64,000 nt of DNA from Nostoc sp. MS1 (lineage in GTDB: Bacteria; Cyanobacteriota; Cyanobacteriia; Cyanobacteriales; Nostocaceae). The position numbers and the translations under genes are program-made. This document shows, piece by piece, positions 17,991-29,249 of the stretch. Where the stretch lies: positions 6,631,501 through 6,695,500 of the forward strand of contig NZ_AP023441.1 of assembly GCF_019976755.1 (NCBI RefSeq), read 5' to 3'. The notes beneath the pieces are model-generated. The model made no database searches, was not told where the DNA came from, and saw nothing but the letters and a program-made list of their open reading frames with translations. Numbering within the stretch: position 1 is the stretch's first letter; each line of letters opens with the position of its first letter.

Positions 17991-18446
17991 ATGCACGCTA
18001 CTCGTTGTGTAATTCCTGTTATTAAATCGCCGAAGGACTATCAAGTTTATCGTATTAGTCCTCACGATACAAATCGGTTAGCAATTATATTTGATTCCAC
18101 AAATGCCAACACTTCCTTAACTTGCTGTGTAGAGATTTTTGATGTTGGTGGACAAACACCACCTAATCGCCATCAATGGGCAATAGAAATGTTTTTCGTC
18201 ATTAAAGGCGAAGGAATTGCTATTTGTGATGGCAAAAAAGTTGCCATTAAAGCCGGAGATAGTTTATTAGTACCCCCTACGGGAACTCATTTAATTAAAA
18301 ATACAGGCACTTCTCGCTTGTACACATTGACAATTATGGTTCCGAATGAAGACTTTGCCGAATTAATTCGTAGCGGTACACTTTTAGAATTGGATGCAGA
18401 AGATATGGCGGTGCTGGGTAGATTAGATGCTTTGATGCCTCTTTAG
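17991..18446 (+). CDS. Cupin-domain protein
   Basis: A 151-residue protein with one conserved beta-barrel cupin domain. Motif 1 is degenerate (PPNRHQWAIEMFFVIKGEGIAI) and motif 2 reads GDSLLVPPTGTHLIKNTG. The His/Glu residues could hold a metal. It begins on the base after the stop of the cysteine hydrolase and is clearly in the same transcript. It might be a small enzyme, such as an isomerase or dioxygenase, or a ligand-binding partner of the hydrolase. A signal peptide is absent, so it is cytoplasmic. Confidence 0.85.
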   Translation: MHATRCVIPVIKSPKDYQVYRISPHDTNRLAIIFDSTNANTSLTCCVEIFDVGGQTPPNRHQWAIEMFFVIKGEGIAICDGKKVAIKAGDSLLVPPTGTHLIKNTGTSRLYTLTIMVPNEDFAELIRSGTLLELDAEDMAVLGRLDALMPL

Positions 18447-18606
18447 AGGTTAGACAATAGGGGCTAGAGATGAGGCAGCCCCTTCTTATTACAAAAAAGT
18501 AAATCTATTTTGCAAACATCTTGATTTATCAGCTTGTATCGGTTGTTAATTATTCTGATCTCAACCGTATTGCAATATATCCAATTCTCCCCTCAAAAAT
18601 AATCTT

Positions 18607-19995
18607 ATGCAGCTACCAAAAGGCCCTCAAACTCCCCTTTTTATTCAAGTATTGCGTTGGGTTTTTAGTCCTATGTCATTCATGGAAGAATGCGCCCAAC
18701 GCTATGGAGATATTTTCGGCATCAGACTAGCTAAAGACGTACCGCCAATATTATTTCTCAGCAACCCCAAAGATATCCAGCAGATTTTAACCAACGATAC
18801 CAACCAACTAGAAGCACCCGGAGAATGGAATGATTTATTTAAACCTCTACTGGGTAGCTACTCTGTAATTACCCTCTCTGGTGAAGAACACCAACGCCAA
18901 CGCCAGTTATTAATGCCTCCCATTCATGGGGAAAGGATGCGAGGCTACGGTCAGGTAATTACTGATGTCACCGAAAAAGTTATCAACCAATATCAGATAG
19001 ACCAACCCTTTAACATTCGGTCTGCTACTCAAGCTATCACCTTAAGGGTAATTATGCAGGCCGTGTTTGGACTACATGACAGCCCTCGTGCCAAAAAACT
19101 ACAGCACCTCTTATCTGAACTTCTAGAAAAGGGTAGTTCTCCCTTGAGTGTGGCATTTCTTTATTTCCCGGCATTGCAAAGAGACTTTGGCCCGATTAAT
19201 CTTTGGGGAGAACAGATGCGACTGCAACAGCAAGTCGATGAACTCATTTACCAGGAAATTCAGGAACGCCAAGAAAACCCAGACTCATTGCGTACCGATA
19301 TTCTTAGCCTACTCATGGATGCAAAGGATGCAGAAGGTCAGTCTATGACCGATGTCGAGTTACGTGATGAATTGATGACACTGTTGATAGCAGGCCACGA
19401 AACCACCGCCACAGCTTTAGCTTGGGCTATGTACTGGGTTCATAAAGTACCCGCAGTTAAGGAAAAATTATTACAAGAACTAGATAATTTAGGAGATAAC
19501 CCAGACTCCAATACAATTTTCAAATTACCTTACCTGAGTGCTGTTTGTTCAGAAACTTTGCGAATTTATCCTGTAGCGATGCTGACCTTTGCCCGCAGAG
19601 TGAAAACAACCATATCATTGGGTGGTTATGAACTCCCACCCGGTACACCAGTCATTGGTTCCATTTACTTAACCCACCAACGCGAAGATTTATATCCCCA
19701 ACCGAAGAAATTTAAGCCAGAGCGCTTTTTAGAAAAGCAATTTTCACCCTATGAGTATCTCCCCTTCGGTGGTGGTGCAAGGCGCTGTCTTGGTCTAGCC
19801 TTTGCTCAGTGGGAAATGAAATTAGCACTTGCAAAAATCTTGAGTAGTTACGAATTAGAGTTAGTTAATCGTAGAGAAGTCCGACCTAAGCGTCGTGGTT
19901 TAGTCACAGGCCCAGACCATCCTATTGAAATGGTAATTAAAGGTAAGCGGCAAATTAAGCCCCGGAGTTTGGAGAGAGTAGGGAGTGCTGAGTGA
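18607..19995 (+). CDS. Cytochrome P450, CYP110-like
   Basis: A 462-residue soluble P450. The marks are the I-helix LLIAGHETTATALAW (about residues 264-278), the K-helix ETLR (SAVCSETLRIYPV), and the heme-ligand loop FGGGARRCLGLAFA near residue 393. The start MQLPKGPQTPLF lacks a membrane anchor. The CYP110 family is widespread in filamentous cyanobacteria and hydroxylates fatty acids, alkanes or terpenoids; the family call is from overall pattern. It stands as a single gene between the cupin and a MITE. Electron partners are not encoded nearby. Confidence 0.93.
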   Translation: MQLPKGPQTPLFIQVLRWVFSPMSFMEECAQRYGDIFGIRLAKDVPPILFLSNPKDIQQILTNDTNQLEAPGEWNDLFKPLLGSYSVITLSGEEHQRQRQLLMPPIHGERMRGYGQVITDVTEKVINQYQIDQPFNIRSATQAITLRVIMQAVFGLHDSPRAKKLQHLLSELLEKGSSPLSVAFLYFPALQRDFGPINLWGEQMRLQQQVDELIYQEIQERQENPDSLRTDILSLLMDAKDAEGQSMTDVELRDELMTLLIAGHETTATALAWAMYWVHKVPAVKEKLLQELDNLGDNPDSNTIFKLPYLSAVCSETLRIYPVAMLTFARRVKTTISLGGYELPPGTPVIGSIYLTHQREDLYPQPKKFKPERFLEKQFSPYEYLPFGGGARRCLGLAFAQWEMKLALAKILSSYELELVNRREVRPKRRGLVTGPDHPIEMVIKGKRQIKPRSLERVGSAE

Positions 19996-20057
19996 TGAGT
20001 AGAGAGTGCTGAGTGGGGAGTCATAAATCTTCCTTGTCTCCCCCCACTCCTAAATCT

Positions 20058-20189
20058 CTACGGTGTACACACATCTCTATGTTGAGCTAAAAAGATCATT
20101 TGATCCCCCTAAATCCCCGTTAAAAAAGGGGGTTAGGGGGGATCAAAACACCGTGGGACAAGTTCATAAGACTTGTGTGTACACAGTAG
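20058..20189. repeat. MITE copy A with 11-bp direct repeats
   Basis: Terminal inverted repeats CTACGGTGTACACACA at 20058 and its imperfect complement TGTGTGTACACAGTAG ending at 20189. The middle has a long imperfect hairpin (GATCCCCCTAAATCCCC against GGGGGGATC). An 11-bp direct repeat CTCCTAAATCT flanks it at 20047-20057 and 20190-20200, the likely target duplication; the right copy contains the stop codon of the MFS gene. Non-autonomous; related copies lie at 55457-57103, 61275-61438 and 61975-62148. Confidence 0.75.
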
Positions 20190-20192
20190 CTC

Positions 20193-21440
20193 CTAAATCT
20201 GGGGAACTGTGGAAGTTGAGAAGCTGCGTTTCAGCATAAAGACAGCTAAAACTATACCCAAAATTGCCAATGCTGTAGTTGGATAGAAGAAAACGGTGTA
20301 ACTACCGAAGATATCTCTAATTCTGCCAGCTAGGAGAGTTCCACCTAAAGCACCTGCACCGTAAGCGGTGAAGACTATACCATAGTTTTTGGCATAGTCT
20401 GCTGAGGAAAACATAATTAAGGTGGTGGTAGGAGCGATCGCTAACCATCCCCCAAGGGAAAAGTAAAATAGGGAAAAGGCTATTAAATAGGTGGCTACTG
20501 CACCTTCGCCTGCTTTTAGCATCATCAAAGAAGCAATTAATACTAATACAAAAGAGACAATTGCTCCCAGTTTGGGGCTAAAGCGGTCAGTAAACCAGCC
20601 GAAAAATAGCCGTCCTAAAGCATTAAAAACTGCAAACAATGACACTGTACTGGCTGCTGTGGCTGCATCTAATTTAATAATTTCTTGGGCTAGAGGGCTA
20701 GAAATACCAATTGCTGCCAATCCTGAGAATGTACCAATGGTATAGCATAGCCATAAGCCGTAAAATGCTTGACTTTCCAACATTTTACCTTGACTGCTGC
20801 TGGAACGGTTTTGGGTTGTTAAAGTTGGGTTCCAGCCTGCGGGTTGCCAATCTTGTGGCGGTGTTTTTAAGACAGTGGCGATCGCTAAAATAATAGCTGT
20901 AAAAACTACGCCTAAAATCATAAAGGTCTGCCGCACTCCGTAGCTATCAATCAAAGATTTTGCCAAAGGTGCAGTAATTAATGGCGATAAGCCAAAACCA
21001 ATCACAGTTAAGCCAACAGCAATACCTTTCTTATCAGGAAACCATTTAGCAACAACTGCTAAGGGAACTCCATAAGCTATCCCGACACCTATACCTGCAA
21101 TGACACCGTAGGTAAAAGTCAGCAATTGTAAATTACCGTTAAGACTAGACAGGATATAGCCGAGTCCGGTAATTACTCCACCAACTGCGGTAACAGTTCG
21201 AGTCCCAAAACGATTGATGCAAAAACCAGTAATTGGCATCAATATCGCAAACAGCACTAACAGAACTGTAAACGGTAAGAGACTTTCAGTAGCATTAATA
21301 CTTAGTAATTTCTCTAAAGGTTTTCTGAAAATACTCCAGGAATAGACTGTTCCCAAGCAGAGTAAAACGATTGCACCAAGAGGAATAAGCAACCATCTGC
21401 CTTTTTCTGCTGGCATACCAAAAAGCTGCATATTTTGCAT
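20193..21440 (-). CDS. MFS transporter, OFA (oxalate/formate antiporter-like) family
   Basis: About 415 residues with twelve predicted membrane helices. It opens with the OFA-type first helix (WLLIPLGAIVLLCLGTVYSWSIF) and has RFGTRTV after helix 2 and the glycine-rich helix GVIAGIGVGIAYGVPLAVVAKWFPDKKGIAVG, typical of oxalate:formate or related carboxylate transporters. It should move a small organic anion across the inner membrane; the actual substrate is unknown. The start is put at ATG 21440, with AAGG just upstream; 22 extra residues would result from an earlier start at 21506. The stop codon lies in the direct repeat of a MITE. Confidence 0.85.
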   Translation of the reverse strand: MQNMQLFGMPAEKGRWLLIPLGAIVLLCLGTVYSWSIFRKPLEKLLSINATESLLPFTVLLVLFAILMPITGFCINRFGTRTVTAVGGVITGLGYILSSLNGNLQLLTFTYGVIAGIGVGIAYGVPLAVVAKWFPDKKGIAVGLTVIGFGLSPLITAPLAKSLIDSYGVRQTFMILGVVFTAIILAIATVLKTPPQDWQPAGWNPTLTTQNRSSSSQGKMLESQAFYGLWLCYTIGTFSGLAAIGISSPLAQEIIKLDAATAASTVSLFAVFNALGRLFFGWFTDRFSPKLGAIVSFVLVLIASLMMLKAGEGAVATYLIAFSLFYFSLGGWLAIAPTTTLIMFSSADYAKNYGIVFTAYGAGALGGTLLAGRIRDIFGSYTVFFYPTTALAILGIVLAVFMLKRSFSTSTVPQI

Positions 21441-21773
21441 CCACCTTATTGGATTATTTTTCCATAAGTATCTCATCTTTTGGTTTTTTGTAAATATATG
21501 AAACAATGTGCTATTTGATAATTTTTATTAAGCATTAATACTTAATGTATTTTTGATTTATATAAGACTCTATTTGATTTTTAGAGACATTGATTAGCTA
21601 TCAAAAAAGCTTTTCCTTACGCTCTACTTCTCATTCCCTACTTCCCACTCCCTATCTATATAAATAAATCCAATAATAAAATTAGATTCTTATATATGCC
21701 ATGCTATAGATTCCTTCAGGGATACTCAACGTTTAAAGTAACTAATAATAGTAGATAATAAAAGTATGAGTTC

Positions 21774-22535
21774 ATGTCAGATAAGCAAAATTTGGAAGGA
21801 CAACTTGTATCTCAGGTAGCAGAAAGAACTATATCCAATCAGCTAGAGGCCGCAGAACAAATTGATATTTCTGTAGAAACAGATATTCTAAAAATAGTTC
21901 AAGGCCAAGCGGATGGTGTGACAATTGCTGGACAAGGATTAGTTACAAAGCAGAATCTCCGTGTACAAGAAATACAGCTAAAAACAGATACCCTTGCCAT
22001 CAATCCCCTAAGCGTGATTTTTGGTCAGGTACAATTAGATAAACCATTAAATTTTAACGCTCGCGTTAAACTTACGCAAGCAGATATTAATTCTGCCCTT
22101 GCCTCAGATTTTTCTCGCAAGTTTACACAAAATTTTGATTTAGATGTAGACGGTGAGATTGTTAATTTAAAACTTCAGGAAATACAAATATTTTTACCTG
22201 GTAATAGTCGTATAGAATGCCAGGGAAAAGTTTTAATACACAAGAAAGGCGAGACTCGTCCTTTAGGTTTTTTAGCCAAACTACGCCCCCGTACCTCTAA
22301 GCAAACTCTGCGACTAGAAAGTTTTCATTGTAATGAGGGTGAAGGTGTTTCTTTAGAATTAATTGTTGCCTTGATGCAGAAATTTAAAGCATTAGTTAAT
22401 CTACCCTACTATACCTGGGAGGGTATTAATATTCGTATCAAAGACATGGAAATTCAACAAGGAAGTTTAATAATTTTCTCAGAAGCTCATGTGAGTCAAA
22501 TACCAGAGGCAATATCTGAGCTTACAGAATCTTAA
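21774..22535 (+). CDS. DUF2993 (LmeA-like) protein
   Basis: A 253-residue protein of the DUF2993 type common in cyanobacteria and actinobacteria. It shows the pattern QISVETD...QGQADGVTIAGQGLVTKQNLRVQEIQLKTD..INPLSVIFGQVQL in the first half and a second beta-rich half ending in IRIKDMEIQQGSLIIFSEA. The relative LmeA binds phospholipids, so a membrane-surface role is plausible. No signal peptide is seen at this start, so it probably faces the cytoplasm or thylakoid surface. It precedes crtO in the same direction with 103 bp between; co-transcription is possible but not shown. Confidence 0.75.
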   Translation: MSDKQNLEGQLVSQVAERTISNQLEAAEQIDISVETDILKIVQGQADGVTIAGQGLVTKQNLRVQEIQLKTDTLAINPLSVIFGQVQLDKPLNFNARVKLTQADINSALASDFSRKFTQNFDLDVDGEIVNLKLQEIQIFLPGNSRIECQGKVLIHKKGETRPLGFLAKLRPRTSKQTLRLESFHCNEGEGVSLELIVALMQKFKALVNLPYYTWEGINIRIKDMEIQQGSLIIFSEAHVSQIPEAISELTES

Positions 22536-22638
22536 TGGTAGAGTTAGTAGTGAAGAATTAGTTTTGTTCACCATTAACATAAAAACTTCTCTTGTCACAT
22601 ATTTCAATAGCAAACAATTCTATTTATAAGTAACAAAT

Positions 22639-24358
<1,720 letters not shown>

Positions 24359-24494
24359 TAAAAGTCTTCATTTTTAGGTGTTGACTAATGACTGTTGACT
24401 GTTGACTGTTGACCAATGACTAATGACTATAATAGTATTTGGCTATAATACCAACTAGTTATTAAACTTTTTTGTTGGCAATTAAATCTTATCT

Positions 24495-24857
24495 ATGCCA
24501 AATACTAAGCCATCTGAGGCTGATCCTTCTGTTCTTGTGGCGATCGCTGACTATTTTAAGGTGCTATCAGAGGCGAGTCGATTACAAATTTTGTCCTGTC
24601 TTAAGTCGGGGCCGATGAATGTGATGGAAATTGCTGAGGCGACTGGTTTAGGACAGGCGAATCTATCTAAGCATTTAAAGGTATTAACTCAGGCGGGTTT
24701 GGTATCTCGTCAGCCTAAAGGTACTAGTGCTTATTACGAGATTACCGACCCGATGATATTTGAGCTATGCGAGATAGTATGCGATCGCATCAGTCAGCGT
24801 CTACTGCAACAAACCCAAAAATTGAAGATACTGCGCGATAAAACACCAATCTTCTAA
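24495..24857 (+). CDS. ArsR-family winged-helix transcription regulator
   Basis: A 120-residue DNA-binding protein. The winged helix is marked by FKVLSEASRLQILSCLKSGPMNVMEIAEATGLGQANLSKHLKVLTQAGLVSRQ, with the recognition helix at QANLSKHLKVL, then the wing PKGTSAYYEI. The usual metal site ELCVCDL is absent, so it probably responds to something other than arsenite or cadmium, or to a Cys redox change (ELCEIVCDRI). It lies alone downstream of crtO and convergent with the substrate-binding-protein gene. Target genes are unknown. Confidence 0.9.
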   Translation: MPNTKPSEADPSVLVAIADYFKVLSEASRLQILSCLKSGPMNVMEIAEATGLGQANLSKHLKVLTQAGLVSRQPKGTSAYYEITDPMIFELCEIVCDRISQRLLQQTQKLKILRDKTPIF

Positions 24858-24875
24858 ACAAGGACTATGGGCTTT

Positions 24876-26321
24876 CTACTGCACCAGTTCAAAATCGTAG
24901 CCAGTATTAGAAGCACAACGCTTACCTGACTCGCAAGGCTGGATTTTAACTAAAAATACTCCACCCAAGCGATCGCCTGATGGTGAAAATTTCACCTCAC
25001 CCGTGGCTCCGATAGTGGTAAAACTCTCCTTGGATAACACCTTCTGTAATCCTTGACGAGTACTATCCTCTTTTAAGCCTGCGATAATCACTTGCATTGC
25101 ATCATAGGCTGTAGCCGTTCGCGGACTTACATCTCCACCCCAACGTTTAGCGGCTTTCTCAGCAAAAGAATCTTCTTTAGTTGTATTACGGTTGGCATCA
25201 CGATGCCAAGGTACAGATACTACTAAACCTTTAATGTCCCCCTGACCAAACTTTAACACTCTTTCACTATAGAGATTTTGAGAACCAAAAAGTGCCATTC
25301 TACCCCTATTCTCTTTGGCTACCTCCAGGGCTGGATTAATATTAGTTGGTCTAGGAAGCAGAATAAGGGCTTCTGCACCAGCGCTTGTCGCCTTAGCAAT
25401 AAAATCACTAGCTATAAAATCTGCCGCTCCTAAATCGCAATCTGTGTCTACAACTTGTCCTCCTGCTTGATTGATTAACGTTGTATACTCTTTAACAATA
25501 TTTTGATTTGATCTTTCTGTATTAGATGGATTTTGATTTGTTCTAAATGATGAATCTCGACAAATAGCTATATTAGTACGATGTTCTTTTTTGACAATAT
25601 ATTCAGCTAGAACTTGATTAAAAACTTCCTGATTAGGACTGACATTAAATACATATTTTGGTTCTTTAATGTTTTGTGTAGAATTTTGTCCAGATTGACT
25701 ACGCGAACTTCCTGGAGAAACTCTCACTAAACTATTTTGTCTATAAAGTGTCTCGTTCCGACCGAAACCTACTACAGCTAAAAGATGAGAGTCTTTAACC
25801 AATTCATCATCTATTTTATTAAGTTCTCCAAAGTTACTCAAATTGACAATTTGTAGTTGCAATGGTATACCATTGATACCACCACTGTTATTTACTTCAT
25901 CTTGAGCTTGTGCTACACCGCGTAAAGTTTCCTTCGCCTCATTTAAAGCACTACCAATTGGTGCGATTACAGCTAATTTAAGAGCTTTTGCATTACCTAT
26001 TTTGGCATTGTTTAGATAAATTAATGTTTCTGGATCATTCCGCTTGCTTTGCAACGATGCTTGGAATTTAGAAATAGCATTGCTGAAATTACCTGATTTA
26101 AAAGCATTGATTCCAGCTTCTTTCTCATCTGTTTTATCTGCTGTGACTAAAAACTTGTCACCTATACTGATCCATTCTGGAGAAACTATAGGTGGATTTG
26201 GATTGATGGCCATCTGCGATTGAGGTGATAGTTTACCGACTAACCATAAAATAACTGCAACCATTAATCCAGAAAGCCCTAGAGAGATAAACAAGCGAAT
26301 ATTTTCATCCTTTTGGATCAT
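24876..26321 (-). CDS. Membrane-anchored periplasmic substrate-binding protein (Leu/Ile/Val-type)
   Basis: A 481-residue protein. The N-terminus has an uncleaved-looking membrane anchor (IRLFISLGLSGLMVAVILWLVG), then a short helical TPR-like segment (GINAFKSGNFSNAISKFQ) and a Peripla_BP_6 domain (LKLAVIAPIGSALNEAKETLRGVAQAQDEVN). The start is ATG 26321 because AGGAG lies 7 bases upstream. No ABC permease or ATPase gene is nearby. Instead, a Ser/Thr kinase gene lies 74 bp upstream in the same direction. This suggests a ligand sensor for kinase signalling more than a transporter part. Ligand unknown. Confidence 0.85.
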   Translation of the reverse strand: MIQKDENIRLFISLGLSGLMVAVILWLVGKLSPQSQMAINPNPPIVSPEWISIGDKFLVTADKTDEKEAGINAFKSGNFSNAISKFQASLQSKRNDPETLIYLNNAKIGNAKALKLAVIAPIGSALNEAKETLRGVAQAQDEVNNSGGINGIPLQLQIVNLSNFGELNKIDDELVKDSHLLAVVGFGRNETLYRQNSLVRVSPGSSRSQSGQNSTQNIKEPKYVFNVSPNQEVFNQVLAEYIVKKEHRTNIAICRDSSFRTNQNPSNTERSNQNIVKEYTTLINQAGGQVVDTDCDLGAADFIASDFIAKATSAGAEALILLPRPTNINPALEVAKENRGRMALFGSQNLYSERVLKFGQGDIKGLVVSVPWHRDANRNTTKEDSFAEKAAKRWGGDVSPRTATAYDAMQVIIAGLKEDSTRQGLQKVLSKESFTTIGATGEVKFSPSGDRLGGVFLVKIQPCESGKRCASNTGYDFELVQ

Positions 26322-26395
26322 AAAAAACTCCTTTATATATTGATGTTCACTAGCTTTATCTAAATAGGGTTTTAAAAAACACAAAAAATTGAAAA

Positions 26396-27748
26396 TTAGA
26401 AATACTTAGTAATTAACTTGTCAAAAATCTGAGATATTCTCAACAGCATAAATGCCAACACACCACTAAGGATGACTAGTAAGACTACAACTATCAATCC
26501 ATTGATTCCAGATTCTAACGGGTTATTAATGCGCCAAATATGTAAAATATATATCAAAAATAAATTCGTAATTATAGCTACAAGAAGTAAATAAACTTTT
26601 TCAAATAAAGAGCGGGATTGAATAAATAGTAAAATACCTAAAATTAGCAACCATAATCCAGAGCTAATTAAAGTAGTTCCTAAAAAACTTATTAAGGTAA
26701 TAGCTAACAACGAACTTCCTGAACCTACGGTTAAAACTCCAGGAATCAATTTTTGTACTGATAATGATAGAGAAGTGGGAGCGGGAGCAGGTTGTGGACT
26801 TGGTAACGGTGAGTTAATTAATGTGGGTTCTAAATTCGCACTTCGAGGCGAAAAATTCAAATCCTGTAAAACTTCTCTGGCTGATTGATAACGCTGTTGA
26901 TGATTTTCTTGCAGTAACTTATCTAAAATTTGCCCTAATTGTGGACTGAGCGATCGCTTTATTTGACTGCGCCAATTACTAGTCCACCTAAAGCCTTGTT
27001 CCCTCCATAGTTGAGAGGGGGGAATGTCTGTCAACAGATGAAAACAAGTTATACCTAAACTGTAGAGATCGCTAGAAGGATAAGCTTCGCCAAATTGAAT
27101 TTGTTCCATTGGCCCATACCCCAAAGAACCAATGATAGTTCCTGGTGTCAGATTAGTTACGTTGGTCTTTTGTTTAGATACACCAAAATCAATTAGGACA
27201 AATTTATCATCACTTTGACGGCGAATGATGTTTTCTGGCTTAATATCTCGATGAATTACTTGTTGCTGATGTATCAATTCCAATAAAGGTAACAAATCAT
27301 TCAGCAATTTACGAATTTTATTTTCGTCAAATATTCCCTGTTGTTTTAACTCCTGCAATAAATTTTGCCCTTCAATAAACTCCTGGACTAAATATAGGTA
27401 GTTATCTTGCTTAAAATAGGCTAATAGTGTCGGAATTTGGTCATGTTTTCCTAATTCTTGCAGGCGTTTTGCCTCTTGCTCAAACAATTCAGCAGCTTTT
27501 TTTTGGGCTTGACTACCGCCACTACCATAAAACTGGCTACTAACTAGCTGTTTAACAACACATTGTTCGTTTAACTTGTCTATATCTTCTGCTAGATAGG
27601 TACAAGCAAACCCTCCTCTACCAAGCGGTTGGATGAGACGGTAATGGTTTCTTAGTAACAATACCAACTCGGTTCCACAACTGATGCAAAATTTTGTACC
27701 TTTAGGATTTTGTGGATTCTGGCAATCGGGGTTTAAGCAGCAGACCAT
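26396..27748 (-). CDS. Membrane Ser/Thr protein kinase with zinc ribbon
   Basis: A 450-residue kinase. Residues 3-25 form a small zinc ribbon (CCLNPDC...FCISCG). The kinase domain follows (about 33-295) with the glycine loop LGRGGFACTYLAED, the Lys in CVVKQL, the catalytic loop VIHRDIKPENIIR and the DFG motif LIDFGVSK. All key residues are present, so it should be active. A proline-rich linker leads to three or four membrane helices at the C-terminus (about 340-440). The next gene downstream encodes a periplasmic ligand-binding protein, making a likely two-gene sensing unit at the inner membrane. Confidence 0.92.
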   Translation of the reverse strand: MVCCLNPDCQNPQNPKGTKFCISCGTELVLLLRNHYRLIQPLGRGGFACTYLAEDIDKLNEQCVVKQLVSSQFYGSGGSQAQKKAAELFEQEAKRLQELGKHDQIPTLLAYFKQDNYLYLVQEFIEGQNLLQELKQQGIFDENKIRKLLNDLLPLLELIHQQQVIHRDIKPENIIRRQSDDKFVLIDFGVSKQKTNVTNLTPGTIIGSLGYGPMEQIQFGEAYPSSDLYSLGITCFHLLTDIPPSQLWREQGFRWTSNWRSQIKRSLSPQLGQILDKLLQENHQQRYQSAREVLQDLNFSPRSANLEPTLINSPLPSPQPAPAPTSLSLSVQKLIPGVLTVGSGSSLLAITLISFLGTTLISSGLWLLILGILLFIQSRSLFEKVYLLLVAIITNLFLIYILHIWRINNPLESGINGLIVVVLLVILSGVLAFMLLRISQIFDKLITKYF

Positions 27749-28025
27749 ATAACTGTTGCTGTCATTTTACTCACAACTAAAAAATATACCGTAAATTCAC
27801 TTATTCTTTGAGCTTAATCTATGTTTTACTAATAATTTTTATCTCTTATTTATTACTACTATCAGAGAATAATGAGCAGGAAAAGACATAACAATTAAAG
27901 AATACCTACAAAATTTCATATATGTGATTTTAATCACGCAAGTTGCTGGAGCTTCAATCAAATTACGGCAGCATAAATAACTATGAGTTAGTGCTAAAAT
28001 TACTCTGAAGTTATTTAGTTAATCA

Positions 28026-29153
28026 GTGAATAAGTCTGTGAACACCCGTATTCTCAAGCCTTTGCGGATTGGTAAACATATTGCTCATCATCCCATTATT
28101 CAGGGGGCGATGGCTGTACGGGTAGCTGGTGCAAGTTTGGCTAGTGCTGTTGCTAATGCGGGGGGAGTGGGAGTAATTGCGTCTCTAGGGCTGGGTTTAG
28201 ATTCACCTTACTTTGACAAACGTAAAAAAAAGAGCTTTTTTACAGCTAATCGACTTGCTTTGATAGATGAACTGACAAAAGCCCGTAGTATCAGCCCTGA
28301 TGGGGTGATTGGAGTGAATGTTCTCGTTGCTACAAAAGATTATCCGGTATTAGCCGAGACAGCCGCCACAGCAGGGGCAAATATAATTATCACTGGTGCA
28401 GGATTACCCCTAGCTTTACCAGAATATACTGCCGCCTATCCTGATGTAGCGCTAGTGCCGAGTGTGGCTAATGTGGAAGCGGCGCAAGTTATTTGCCAAA
28501 CTTGGCAAAGTCGTTATAATCGTTTACCTGATGCAATGATTGTGGAGAATTGCCAACAGGTAGGAGGACATTTTACTCAGTGCGAACAGGTGAACATTCC
28601 AGGGTTTTCTATTGAGTGGGTAATTAGTCAACTGCGGGATTATTTTGATAATCAGTTAGGGGTGAGGATACCCTTGATTGTAACTGGGGGAATTAGCGAT
28701 CGCGCTGATATTGATCGGATGCTGGCAATAGGGGCTGATGGTGTACAGATGGGTACGCGCTTCATTACCACAATCGAATGTGATGCCGATCAGCGTTATA
28801 AAGAATGTCATCTCCAAGCCCAACCAGAGGATATAGTCACTGTACCGAGTCCCGTAGGCAAGCCCAGCCGTGCCTTACATAATCAGTTCACCCAACAGGT
28901 AATGACTGATTCCTCCACGTTGGAAAAACGATGTATTGCCAACTGTTTAGAGACTTGCTTGTGTCGAGACAAGGGAAAAACCTATTGTTTGTTACAAGCA
29001 CTGGCTACATCTGCCCGTGGTGATGTAGAAAATGGTCTAATTTTTTCTGGGGCGAATATTGGTTATACCCAAAGGCTTATATCCGTCGCTGAACTGATGA
29101 CAGAACTTACTCCACCTCATACTATTGAAGTTCAATATGATGAAAAATACTAA
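28026..29153 (+). CDS. NAD(P)H-dependent flavin oxidoreductase / nitronate monooxygenase family
   Basis: A 375-residue TIM-barrel FMN enzyme. It begins with the family signature PIIQGAMAVRVAGASLASAVANAGGVGVIAS, then GVNVLVA, IIITGAG and the FMN phosphate site LIVTGGISDRADIDRMLAIGADGVQMGTRF. The group includes nitronate monooxygenases and enoyl-reductase FabK-like enzymes. The C-terminal half has several Cys (CIANCLETCLCRDKGKTYC), which might hold an extra cofactor or metal and is longer than in simple nitronate monooxygenases. The first codon is GTG, with a second GTG four codons on. Monocistronic. Physiological substrate unknown. Confidence 0.85.
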   Translation: MNKSVNTRILKPLRIGKHIAHHPIIQGAMAVRVAGASLASAVANAGGVGVIASLGLGLDSPYFDKRKKKSFFTANRLALIDELTKARSISPDGVIGVNVLVATKDYPVLAETAATAGANIIITGAGLPLALPEYTAAYPDVALVPSVANVEAAQVICQTWQSRYNRLPDAMIVENCQQVGGHFTQCEQVNIPGFSIEWVISQLRDYFDNQLGVRIPLIVTGGISDRADIDRMLAIGADGVQMGTRFITTIECDADQRYKECHLQAQPEDIVTVPSPVGKPSRALHNQFTQQVMTDSSTLEKRCIANCLETCLCRDKGKTYCLLQALATSARGDVENGLIFSGANIGYTQRLISVAELMTELTPPHTIEVQYDEKY

Positions 29154-29249
29154 ACAGGGTATCTGAAAAAGTCACGAATTAGAAGAAAACGAATTTAAAG
29201 GGCTGATATCATACCCTTTAAATTTATTAATTATTTAATTTGATTATTT

